Shown: positions 43,601 through 48,892 of the stretch, in pieces | Layout: each line of letters starts with the position of its first letter | Position numbering within the stretch: the first letter of the stretch is position 1 | DNA from: Synechococcus sp. RedBA-s | GTDB lineage: Bacteria > Cyanobacteriota > Cyanobacteriia > PCC-6307 > Cyanobiaceae | Assembly (NCBI RefSeq): GCF_024345495.1 | Contig: NZ_JAGQBF010000024.1 | Coordinates: 1 to 48,892, forward strand | Length of the DNA: 48,892 nt | Direction: 5' to 3' | The notes under the pieces: generated by a model | What the model saw: the letters and a program-made list of their open reading frames with translations, nothing else | What the model was told of the DNA's origin: nothing | The model's database searches: none | Translations under genes and position numbers: made by a program

Positions 43601-44046
43601 AGGCTGAGGTCGTCGAGGCCATCGGCGATGGCGCGGGCTAGTTGCCAGAGGGGCTCATCCAGCTCGCCACTGTCGTTGCGCTGGTCCAGCCAGCGGCGCA
43701 GTGGCGCGGCTTCCGGGGCTTCCACCAGCTGGGGCAGCAGCTCCAGCACCGGCCAGACCAGATCACCCGCTCGCCAGGGATCGCCACTGCCCTCGGGGCC
43801 CTCGGCGCTCTCGCCCAGGAGTTGCTCGACGACGGCGCGCAGCTGGCTGCCGGGAAAGGGGAAGCGGATGTTGGCGGCGATGCCCCCCAGTTCCAGGGCC
43901 AGCTGCTCGCCCAGCCAGCGGCTGGTGGGCCAGGTGTTCACCACCACCGACACCGTTTCGAACGGGTCGGGGGGGATCAGGCGCAAGTGCTGGCCCAGCA
44001 GCTGGGCCAGCAGGTCGGCCCGGTTGCTGCGATACACCGTCAGCAT
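40672..44046 (-). CDS. recC: RecBCD exonuclease V, RecC (gamma) subunit
   Basis: The product has 1124 residues. The N-terminus LTVYRSNRADLLAQLLGQHL and VVNTWPTSRWLGEQLALELG and the late SALEPMRAIPYRVIVLMGLD are typical of RecC, the Chi-scanning subunit with a dead helicase and nuclease fold. Its ATG at 44046 starts the operon; recB overlaps it by four bases and recD follows. All three subunits are intact. The operon order recC-recB-recD differs from E. coli, where ptrA sits between recC and recB. The operon is common in picocyanobacteria but not in most other cyanobacteria, in line with horizontal origin. Confidence 0.94.
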   Translation of the reverse strand: MLTVYRSNRADLLAQLLGQHLRLIPPDPFETVSVVVNTWPTSRWLGEQLALELGGIAANIRFPFPGSQLRAVVEQLLGESAEGPEGSGDPWRAGDLVWPVLELLPQLVEAPEAAPLRRWLDQRNDSGELDEPLWQLARAIADGLDDLSLYRPAMAQAWWQGGCGDSRGNPLPESLAWQPLLVQRLGERLGRKPFGLRALELIERLRQGQLSAEGIPAPLRLFGLSSAPPVQVQLLQALALVLPVDLYLLTPCADLWQRCVERRRELQDALALEQPFGLDWLLQTPGLEARFGRLGGEFQQLLEGTGESQLGSSKELDLFLLPATAAAGVRRQPSLLEQLQEHLAQPSAAAPLQRSINDHSLEFHPCPGGLRQVQIVRDRLLQLLAADPSLEPRHILVMTPQVDQLAPLLASVFSDSEATGVELPWRLTDRSQLDDAGIAQSLLQLLRLTGERLTASGLEGLLEGAALREHHQLEPREAAAITRALQACGFRWGLDGGERGGGGERNGAEQHSLSWAIDRLLLGLVLPDEPGLAIGDCAPHPLAGTPESQGRWILLLSRLRRAITELRRSRRAEEWGPCLRALLEELFGDGGERAWELATIHQAIAEWTTGAAGCHLTIPATVVAAVLQERLSADSGRFGHRSGALTISALEPMRAIPYRVIVLMGLDAEVFPRRRQRPSFHPMEHQRLLGDPDPADQDRYVLLEALLSARDHLLISWSSRDERRGDPLPPPAPVRQWLDQLRAELGAEGFEGLVVEHAVNPLDRRNFLPTGLRAPSSCDQRLRQARQLLEDPAMAAQPLQPLARRQSPEPAAAPEGSNVPRPDPGVDGFEDLRRWLMAPQESWLQQLGLRPREWAEPVEDLEALSLDELRRSRLLRDQLANGSDDPSPPDWLRLWRGRGLAPPLTAGELEGDALSQRWSSLQLLLEQLGEARRRRHQWPGLQERPNQPLGVTLEAELEWREDRLVLVHTAQARTPHRLDLWLRLLLACASDQAPRQALLIAREQDRFVVVQRLQALQAQDAAEQLQQLLSWHHSHHQCCWPVPPETGWAYAQAEHSRPGSGSAKALQCWEGAPPWSEGERQQQAMALCFGRDCPADSILQGEFGPFVSLALALHEPLLEQQLKP

Positions 44047-44056
44047 GGGGTGGTCG

Positions 44057-44731
44057 TCAGCGGGAGCCGGCCCCCGCCTTGGCTGAACGGCGCCGGCCCG
44101 GCAGCTGGGAGCCGATGCTGCGCAGCCCTGGCACGCTGATCAGCTCACCGCTCTCCGGGCAGTAGGCGCTGAGGCGGCCGCCGTAGCAGGCGCCGGTGTC
44201 GATCTTGACAATGCCGTTGGCACTGCGCTCTACCCGGGCTACGGGGGTGTGGCCGATGATCACGTCCCCGAACCTGCCGTCGTACTTGGTCCAGAAGGGC
44301 TGGCGGATCGAGAGGTCGGGCTTCCAACTGCTGGGATCGAAGCCGGCATGGGTGGCCACCCAGCCCTGGCCCCAATAGGCCAGGGGCAGGCCCTCCAGCC
44401 GCGTCCTCCAGAGGCGGCATTGACGGCCCCCCAGCTGCCGGTAGGTGTCGGAGCCCGCTAGGGCCGGATCACTGGCACCGCGTTGCTTGGTCAGGGCCTT
44501 TAGCAGGTTCTGCTCGTGGTTGCCCCGCAGCCAGATGGCCCTCCCCTGCTCCACCAGCCTCCAGGCCAGCAGCATGGTGCGCTCGATCTGGGGCCCTCGA
44601 TTGATCAGATCACCGCAGAGGATCAGGCGGTCGCTGGTGGGCAGTCGGCTGATCAGGTCCTGAAGAGCGGTGGCGCAGCCGTGGACGTCACCGATCACCC
44701 AGTGACGGGGGGACTGCGGTGGAAACGCCAT
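44057..44731 (-). CDS. Serine/threonine protein phosphatase (PPP, calcineurin-like)
   Basis: A metallophosphatase with the three signature motifs in order: WVIGDVHGC (about 11-19), LILCGDLINRGPQ (37-49) and IWLRGNHEQNLL (about 67-78), plus later His in VATHAGFDP and VIIGHTPVA. The product has 224 residues from ATG 44731; the open frame further upstream (to 45292) is not conserved. The C-terminus (SKAGAGSR-like tail) is basic. Bacterial PPP enzymes of this size are PrpA/ApaH relatives acting on phosphoproteins or dinucleotides. It ends 10 bp before the recC start, on the same strand, so it may be transcribed with recCBD or be independent. Confidence 0.88.
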   Translation of the reverse strand: MAFPPQSPRHWVIGDVHGCATALQDLISRLPTSDRLILCGDLINRGPQIERTMLLAWRLVEQGRAIWLRGNHEQNLLKALTKQRGASDPALAGSDTYRQLGGRQCRLWRTRLEGLPLAYWGQGWVATHAGFDPSSWKPDLSIRQPFWTKYDGRFGDVIIGHTPVARVERSANGIVKIDTGACYGGRLSAYCPESGELISVPGLRSIGSQLPGRRRSAKAGAGSR

Positions 44732-44833
44732 GCAAAAGATGCGCCGAAGTGAAGCTGCGCTGCCACCAGTGTGACCTCTGAGCTCCACTTCTGTCAGCAA
44801 CTGGTACGGTCCAGCCGTGCCGCTGGGGTCTGA

Positions 44834-45175
44834 ATGAATCCTGCTTCCCTGCCGGTGTCCCAGAAAGTTCAGGCTCTGGTGAAGGCCCTGAATGGAGCGC
44901 AGCGCACCAATGAAGCGCTGGCCCGCTGCCGTGACGGTGAGGAGATGATCGTTGTGCTGGTGGACGCCTCCCGCAAGCTCGGTCTTGGGCTCAGCCGCGA
45001 GGATCTGCTGAGGACCCCGCCGATCCGAGACTGGATCTGGTGGAAGAACAAAGAAGCGCTGCTCACCATCGGCGACAACGTTCCCCGCTATCAGCAGGAC
45101 GGGGGGCAGGGCCGTGCCCCGAAGGCCGGCGAGGGCGAGGCGGAGCCCCGCCGCCGCTTCCTTGGGCTGTTCTGA
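44834..45175 (+). CDS. Nif11-like domain protein
   Basis: The product has 113 residues. Residues about 8-60 resemble the Nif11 leader domain: QKVQALVKALNGAQRTNEAL, RDGEEMIVVLVDASRKLGLG and SREDLLRTPP, with the helix pairs and acidic turn of the family. The following RDWIWWKNKEALLTIGDNVP and a basic, Pro/Gly-rich C-terminus (EPRRRFLGLF) are a family extension. Nif11 domains occur as leaders of modified peptides and as free small proteins in cyanobacteria; there is no modification enzyme nearby. Function is uncertain. Start ATG 44834 follows a GC-rich 5' region. Confidence 0.7.
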   Translation: MNPASLPVSQKVQALVKALNGAQRTNEALARCRDGEEMIVVLVDASRKLGLGLSREDLLRTPPIRDWIWWKNKEALLTIGDNVPRYQQDGGQGRAPKAGEGEAEPRRRFLGLF

Positions 45176-45312
45176 GCGGGGGGCGGGATTCCGGTTGGGC
45201 TGATCGCCGGGTGGTTTGAAGCTCTCAAGGAAATCATCGGATTTGAGTCCGATTTGGCTGGGTGTGAGCTGACACCATGGATTGATCAACACGTCAGCGC
45301 CTCAACACCTTG

Positions 45313-45468
45313 ATGACCACGGATCTCCACTGGCAGACAAATGGAGAGCTGCATCCCGACGATCTCGCGCGTCTGAGGGAGCGGATTCTCGCCGATGCAG
45401 CTCTCAATCCGGTGCAGCTTCAACTGCTGGATGGCTGGGTGGTCAACAAGCAGAAGCAGCTGGCCTGA
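45313..45468 (+). CDS. Small hypothetical protein, 51 residues
   Basis: ATG at 45313 gives MTTDLHWQTNGELHPDDLAR, then LRERILADAALNPVQLQLLD, GWVVNKQKQLA and a TGA. It is charged and helical with no signal or membrane part. Codon use is good and the gene stands alone between the Nif11-like gene and the ycf54 stop. I do not recognise a family, but the composition supports a real small gene. Confidence 0.55.
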   Translation: MTTDLHWQTNGELHPDDLARLRERILADAALNPVQLQLLDGWVVNKQKQLA

Positions 45469-45492
45469 GCGCCTCTTGACCCCGTCAGCCGC

Positions 45493-45831
45493 TCAGCTCG
45501 ACTGCTGAGCCAGGGCATCTTCAATGCTGGGGCTGGGGGCTTGGAAGCTGCCCTTGGCCACGAATTCCAGCCGCAGCTTGAGAAATTCGATGAATTTGGG
45601 GTCTGTGGAGACCACGGCGGCCGCAGGGCTGGGCACGGTGGTGGCCAGGGCCGACAGTTCAGGCGCGCTCAGGAAGGCCGGCCGCTTGAGCAGCCAGAAA
45701 TCGATCGCCTTGCCCACCTCGCCGTAGTTGCGCACCCGCTCGCGCAGCACCTCCTCCAGGGGTTCCTCCACCGTCAGGAACTGCTCACTGGCGGCGATGA
45801 AGTGATACGTGGTGGTGGGGGAGGCGCTCAT
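45493..45831 (-). CDS. ycf54: Ycf54, Mg-protoporphyrin IX monomethyl ester cyclase subunit
   Basis: The product has 112 residues, the family size. The typical core is present: [57 protein letters not shown], then [20 protein letters not shown] and [10 protein letters not shown]. Ycf54 partners the oxidative cyclase AcsF in making the fifth ring of chlorophyll. The start overlaps the pdxJ stop by 4 bp (45828-45831), so both are translated in a coupled way. Confidence 0.9.
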   Translation of the reverse strand: MSASPTTTYHFIAASEQFLTVEEPLEEVLRERVRNYGEVGKAIDFWLLKRPAFLSAPELSALATTVPSPAAAVVSTDPKFIEFLKLRLEFVAKGSFQAPSPSIEDALAQQSS

Positions 45832-46577
45832 GGGGTGCTGCCGCTGAACAGGGGGTCGCGACGGGGATTCTGAATCAGGGCGCGCATCTCCCTGACGGCA
45901 CTCTGCAATCCCACCGCCAGGGCCCGAGCCACGATCGTGTGGCCGATGTTCAGCTCCTCCATGCCCTCAATCGCCGCGATCGGCTCCACGTTCTGATAGG
46001 TGAGCCCATGGCCGGCGTTGACCCGCAGGCCCAGGGAGCGGGCCACGAAGCTGCCCTCTTCCAGCCGCGCCAGCTCCCGCGGCTGCTCAGCCCAGGCGGC
46101 TTCGGCGTAGGCGCCGGTGTGCAGCTCCACCCAGCGGGCGCCGCTGGCCCGGCAGGCCTCCAGCTGGGGGCCGTCCGGATCCACGAACAGGCTCACGGGA
46201 ATGCCTGAAGCCTGCAGGCGGCCCACCAGGGCCTGGAGCGTGCCGAGCTGGCTCACCACATCAAGGCCCCCTTCGGTGGTCACCTCCTGACGCTGTTCCG
46301 GCACCAGGGTCACCATGTCCGGGCGAATCCGCAGGGCGATGGCCTCCATCTCAGGGGTGGCGGCCATCTCCAGATTGAGGCGGCTGCGCACCGTGGCCCG
46401 CAGCAACTCCACGTCACGCTCCTGGATGTGGCGCCGGTCCTCGCGCAGGTGCACGGTGATGCCATCGGCGCCGCCCAGTTCCGCCAGCAGGGCCAGGGTG
46501 ACCGGATCCGGTTCCAGGGCTCGGCGAGCCTGGCGCACGTTGGCGATGTGATCGATGTTCACGCCAAGGCTGGCCAT
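45828..46577 (-). CDS. pdxJ: Pyridoxine 5'-phosphate synthase
   Basis: Condenses aminoacetone phosphate and deoxyxylulose phosphate into pyridoxine 5'-phosphate. The product has 249 residues in a TIM barrel. Family blocks: [16 protein letters not shown] at the N-terminus, [20 protein letters not shown] (catalytic Glu), [49 protein letters not shown] and [14 protein letters not shown], then [11 protein letters not shown]. No residue appears missing. It is the first gene of the pair with ycf54. Confidence 0.95.
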   Translation of the reverse strand: MASLGVNIDHIANVRQARRALEPDPVTLALLAELGGADGITVHLREDRRHIQERDVELLRATVRSRLNLEMAATPEMEAIALRIRPDMVTLVPEQRQEVTTEGGLDVVSQLGTLQALVGRLQASGIPVSLFVDPDGPQLEACRASGARWVELHTGAYAEAAWAEQPRELARLEEGSFVARSLGLRVNAGHGLTYQNVEPIAAIEGMEELNIGHTIVARALAVGLQSAVREMRALIQNPRRDPLFSGSTP

Positions 46578-46727
46578 GGCTCGCTCAGGGGCTTGAAGGA
46601 CCTTTGATCCTATGGATCAGGCCCGGTGCTTCAGGGGCCGCGGCGGGGGCTGGCTCGACCGCAGAGGCAACTGCCCGTGGCCTGAGACGAAGCACGGCGG
46701 CGCGCTCTATCTTGCAGCCACTGGCGA

Positions 46728-47510
46728 ATGCGGCTTCAGGTGAAGGCCGAGACGACGGAAGTGATTGAGGGACCACCCAGGACCGAGCCCAGGCGCCCTG
46801 AGCCGAAGCGACGCTCCAGCCTGGTGCCCCGGGAGAGCAGCGTCTGCCGGGGCATCAGTCCGCTGTTGTCACCGCTGGCGATGCTGGTGACCCAGGACAT
46901 CGCCCTGCAAGGATTTTTCAGCTCGATTGAGGTGCTGGGATCGGAGCATCTGCCCCTGGAGGGTCCGGTGCTGCTGGCCCCCACCCATAGAGCCCGCTGG
47001 GATGCCCTGCTGCTGCCCCATGCCGCCGGCCGCCGGGTCAGTGGCCGCGATTGCCGCTTCATGGTCACCGTCACGGAGATGAGGGGGCTGCAGGGCTGGT
47101 TTCTTGATCGCCTGGGCTGCTTCCCGATCGATCAGGGGCGGCCGGGCACCAGCGCCCTGCGCTATGCCGTTGATCTGCTGGCTGCCTCGCAGCAGCTGGT
47201 GGTGTTCCCCGAGGGGCAGATCCGGCGTCGGGATGGGGCGATTCGGGTACACCAGGGACTGGGGCGGCTGGCGCTGTTGGCCGCCAGCCAGGGGGTGGAT
47301 GTGCGGGTCGTTCCGGTGGGAATCGGCTACAGCCACGCCCCCCCGCGCTGCCGGGGCCAGGCCGCCCTGGCCTTTGCCCCTGCCCTGAGGGTGGAGAGGG
47401 ATGGCGGCCGCGCCGCCGTGCGCGACCTCAACCAGCGGCTGGCGCAGGGGATGCAATCAGCTGAGGAAGCGGCCCGCCTGGCCGTGGGTCGTCCCATCGC
47501 TTCCCCGTAG
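46728..47510 (+). CDS. 1-acylglycerol-3-phosphate acyltransferase-like protein (PlsC family)
   Basis: The product has 260 residues. The acyltransferase motifs are visible: block I is LLAPTHRARWDALLLPHA (HX4D with His and Asp), block II resembles RFMVTVTEMRGLQGWFLDRL and the GCFPIDQGRPG region, block III is LVVFPEGQIRRRDGAIRVHQ (FPEG) and block IV is VVPVGIGYSH. The N-terminal 40 residues are basic and Pro-rich. Such proteins add the second acyl chain to lysophosphatidate, or act on other acyl acceptors. The gene is divergent from pdxJ, with a gap of 150 bp, and precedes a secreted-protein gene by 28 bp. Confidence 0.88.
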   Translation: MRLQVKAETTEVIEGPPRTEPRRPEPKRRSSLVPRESSVCRGISPLLSPLAMLVTQDIALQGFFSSIEVLGSEHLPLEGPVLLAPTHRARWDALLLPHAAGRRVSGRDCRFMVTVTEMRGLQGWFLDRLGCFPIDQGRPGTSALRYAVDLLAASQQLVVFPEGQIRRRDGAIRVHQGLGRLALLAASQGVDVRVVPVGIGYSHAPPRCRGQAALAFAPALRVERDGGRAAVRDLNQRLAQGMQSAEEAARLAVGRPIASP

Positions 47511-47538
47511 AGTCCGACGAACTTTCGGTGTTGTCTCT

Positions 47539-48075
47539 GTGCGCCGGCCCCACGTTGCCCTCGGACTTGCCCTGGCGGCAACCCTGCTGTCCCTCACCCC
47601 GACCCTGCCCCTGCAGGCCCAGGGGGAGCCGCCGAAGGTGCTGGAAGGATCGGCTGGCACCTTCAACCTGCAGGCCGTCAAGGATCTGCTCAGCCGCGGG
47701 GATGCCGCTGTGGCCCGGGGTGATCTGGCCGGCGCTCGCAAGGACTACGACCAGGCCCGGGACGCCAGCCTGCGCCTGCTGGGCTTCTATCGCGACCTGA
47801 GCGGTTCCTTCCGCGGTCTCGATGCGCGCATCCCCCGCGAGATGGACCAGAAGGGACGCGAGTCGCTGGAGCTGCTGGCCCAGTCCAACCTGCGCCTGGC
47901 CGCGTTGCTGCGTCGCCAGAACCAGCCCGAGGTGGCCGTGCCGCTGCTGGTGGAGGTGGTGAAGGTGATGACCCCCACCCGCGAGGAGGGACGCCGTGCC
48001 TACCAGACCCTGGTGGAACTGGGCTTCGCCACCATCCCCTACACCGGCGGCGGCGACGTCCCGGCCACCCCGTAA
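47539..48075 (+). CDS. Exported helical (TPR-like) protein, unknown function
   Basis: From GTG 47539 the product has 178 residues: MRRPHVALGLALAATLLSLT with a cleavage-like LQAQG gives a signal peptide. The mature protein is helical: AVKDLLSRGDAAVARGDLAG, RKDYDQARDASLRLLGFYRD, then DQKGRESLELLAQSNLRLAA and REEGRRAYQTLVELGF, a TPR-like spacing of Ala, Leu and Tyr. The frame is open upstream to 47401 inside plsC, but the signal peptide fixes the start. Similar proteins are known in cyanobacteria without a defined role. It probably acts in the periplasm or lumen. BolA and GrxD genes follow on the same strand. Confidence 0.72.
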   Translation: MRRPHVALGLALAATLLSLTPTLPLQAQGEPPKVLEGSAGTFNLQAVKDLLSRGDAAVARGDLAGARKDYDQARDASLRLLGFYRDLSGSFRGLDARIPREMDQKGRESLELLAQSNLRLAALLRRQNQPEVAVPLLVEVVKVMTPTREEGRRAYQTLVELGFATIPYTGGGDVPATP

Positions 48076-48130
48076 GGCAGGCCAGCGCTCTGGCTTCTAG
48101 ATTCGCCTTTGTGTGGATGAATTCTCAGTC

Positions 48131-48373
48131 ATGGTGCAATCGGAGCAGGTGAAAGAAGCGATCTGCGCCAGCCTCCCCGATGCCGAGGTGGAGGTGGAGG
48201 ATCTCACCGGTGGCGGCGATCACCTCCAGGTGAAAGTGGTGTCCTCGGCCTTCGCAGGCCTCTCCAGGATCAAGCAGCACCAGCTGGTGTACGCGGCCCT
48301 GCGCCGGGAACTGGCCAGTGAGGCGATCCATGCCCTCGCCCTGCAGACCACCACGCCCGTGGGCGTGGCCTGA
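48131..48373 (+). CDS. bolA: BolA family protein
   Basis: The product has 80 residues from ATG 48131 ([20 protein letters not shown]). The BolA fold is seen in [20 protein letters not shown] with the His-containing loop, [20 protein letters not shown] with the helix-turn-helix-like H, and ALALQTTTP at the end. BolA partners monothiol glutaredoxins to form 2Fe-2S heterodimers that sense or deliver iron-sulfur clusters. Its neighbour 42 bp downstream is exactly such a glutaredoxin, a conserved pairing. An earlier GTG at 48113 is less likely. Confidence 0.9.
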   Translation: MVQSEQVKEAICASLPDAEVEVEDLTGGGDHLQVKVVSSAFAGLSRIKQHQLVYAALRRELASEAIHALALQTTTPVGVA

Positions 48374-48415
48374 TCATCCCTCCCAACTCTTCCAACTTTT
48401 TCACCCCTTGCATCC

Positions 48416-48739
48416 ATGGACATCGCCGTCAAGCAACGTATCGACAGCCTTCTGAGCAGCAGCCCGATCGTGGTGTTCATGAAGGGCTCGAAGCTGATGC
48501 CCCAGTGCGGGTTCTCTAACAACGTGGTTCAGATCCTCAACTCTCTGGGCCTGCCGTTTGAAACCTTCGATGTGCTCTCCGATCAGGAGGTGCGCCAGGC
48601 TATCAAGGAGTATTCGGAATGGCCCACCATTCCCCAGGTGTATGTGAACGGTGAATTCATCGGCGGCTCCGATATCCTGATCGAGATGTACAACTCCGGT
48701 GAGCTGCGCGAAACTCTCACCGTCGCCTTGGCCAGCTAG
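48416..48739 (+). CDS. grxD: Monothiol glutaredoxin (CGFS type)
   Basis: The product has 107 residues. The active site is MPQCGFSNNVVQIL with Cys31 in the CGFS motif, preceded by PIVVFMKGSK (Lys of the glutathione site). Later blocks WPTIPQVYVNGEFIGGSDIL (cis-Pro and GG/SD) and the helical end fit the Grx4/GrxD family. These proteins bind 2Fe-2S clusters with glutathione and pass them to target proteins or to BolA. It follows bolA by 42 bp and is probably co-transcribed. An inverted repeat GTCCCTATTCCTAGGGAAC follows the stop and marks the start of the next mobile element. Confidence 0.95.
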   Translation: MDIAVKQRIDSLLSSSPIVVFMKGSKLMPQCGFSNNVVQILNSLGLPFETFDVLSDQEVRQAIKEYSEWPTIPQVYVNGEFIGGSDILIEMYNSGELRETLTVALAS

Positions 48740-48753
48740 GTCCCTATTCCTAG

Positions 48754-48892
48754 GGAACCCCTGAAAAACCCGCTAAAATCAGTCCAGATCTAGGACTGAG
48801 ACTGGAACGGATGGCCGACCCCCTCCAGCTGGGCTTCACGGACTACGAGCAGATCTACGCCAAAAAGAGGACGCGTCGCCAGCGCTTCTTGG
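48754..48892 (+). mobile_element. Left end of a second IS5-family element
   Basis: Starting at 48754, GGAACCCCTGAAAAACCCGC resembles IS5-type left inverted repeats. It is preceded by CTAG (48750-48753), which fits the YTAR target sites of this family. A transposase start follows at 48811. The right end lies outside the window, so the length and the target duplication cannot be checked. It differs from the element at 688-1932. Confidence 0.6.
48811..48892 (+). CDS. IS5-family transposase, N-terminal part
   Basis: Open from ATG 48811 to the window edge: MADPLQLGFTDYEQIYAKKR then TRRQRFL. This opening (LGFxDYExxYAKKRTxRxxFL) is the N-terminus of IS5-type transposases. The DDE residues are outside. 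The start is 58 bp inside the presumed left terminal repeat, a normal distance. The gene is partial; whether it is intact cannot be told. Confidence 0.72.
   Translation, partial: MADPLQLGFTDYEQIYAKKRTRRQRFL

Noticed and set aside
35241-43641. Long open frames on the plus strand opposite recB, recC and recD (565, 512 and 600 codons)
   Set aside because: They are antisense to clearly conserved proteins, have Gln/Ala/Gly-rich translations without motifs and reflect high GC content in the third positions.
1-48892. CRISPR arrays, tRNA and rRNA genes, riboswitches
   Set aside because: No regularly spaced repeats, no tRNA-like cloverleaf and no rRNA sequence were recognised by eye; a covariance-model search would be decisive.

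Overview
The window is about 49 kb of GC-rich DNA from a unicellular picocyanobacterium of the Synechococcus/Cyanobium type. The evidence is the set of phototroph-specific genes: a phycobilisome rod linker, PsbP, Ycf54 of the Mg-protoporphyrin ester cyclase, a cyanobacterial plant-type fatty acid desaturase, type III glutamine synthetase and several small proteins typical of this group. RecBCD, common in marine-type picocyanobacteria, and scattered GCGATCGC palindromes fit this. No rRNA, tRNA or CRISPR array was recognised.

Region 1 (1-12,000) is an accessory, decaying island. It opens with the tail of an IS3-family transposase abutting a broken CHAD-domain gene, then an IS5-family element with inverted repeats. 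Intact genes (pentapeptide-repeat membrane protein, CAX-type Ca2+/H+ antiporter, thiamine-binding protein, DUF167 protein, a cyclic-nucleotide-binding-domain protein, CorA, a DnaQ-like exonuclease) are interleaved with relics. The relics are a pyruvate-kinase-like gene with an internal deletion, the last 60 codons of glycogen phosphorylase, a frameshifted second nucleotide-binding-domain gene and a fragment of a Na+/phosphate cotransporter. Together they look like the remains of a carbon-storage, phosphate and energy-stress gene set.

Region 2 (12,350-14,920) holds two tiny overlapping ORFs, an unusual protein joining two CDGSH iron-sulfur motifs to a glutamate-synthase FMN domain, and peroxiredoxin Q.

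Region 3 (14,920-32,900) is mostly ordinary chromosome: a DUF1350 hydrolase, acetyl-CoA synthetase, a HAD phosphatase, a desaturase, a rod linker interrupted by one in-frame TGA, recR-lipA, psbP, an FAD oxidoreductase, an LCP protein, a ParB-like protein, an ABC exporter, a DEAD-box RNA helicase and a mannose-6-phosphate-isomerase-type cupin. Region 4 (32,890-44,050) has glnN convergent with the recC-recB-recD operon. Region 5 (44,050-48,750) has a PPP phosphatase, a Nif11-like protein, a 51-residue ORF, pdxJ-ycf54, a plsC-like acyltransferase, a secreted repeat-like protein, bolA and grxD. The window ends just inside a second IS5-family element whose left end is preceded by CTAG.

The most unusual observations are the CDGSH-glutamate synthase fusion with its two small leader ORFs, the relic energy-metabolism island, the TGA-split phycobilisome linker, and recR without a canonical start codon.
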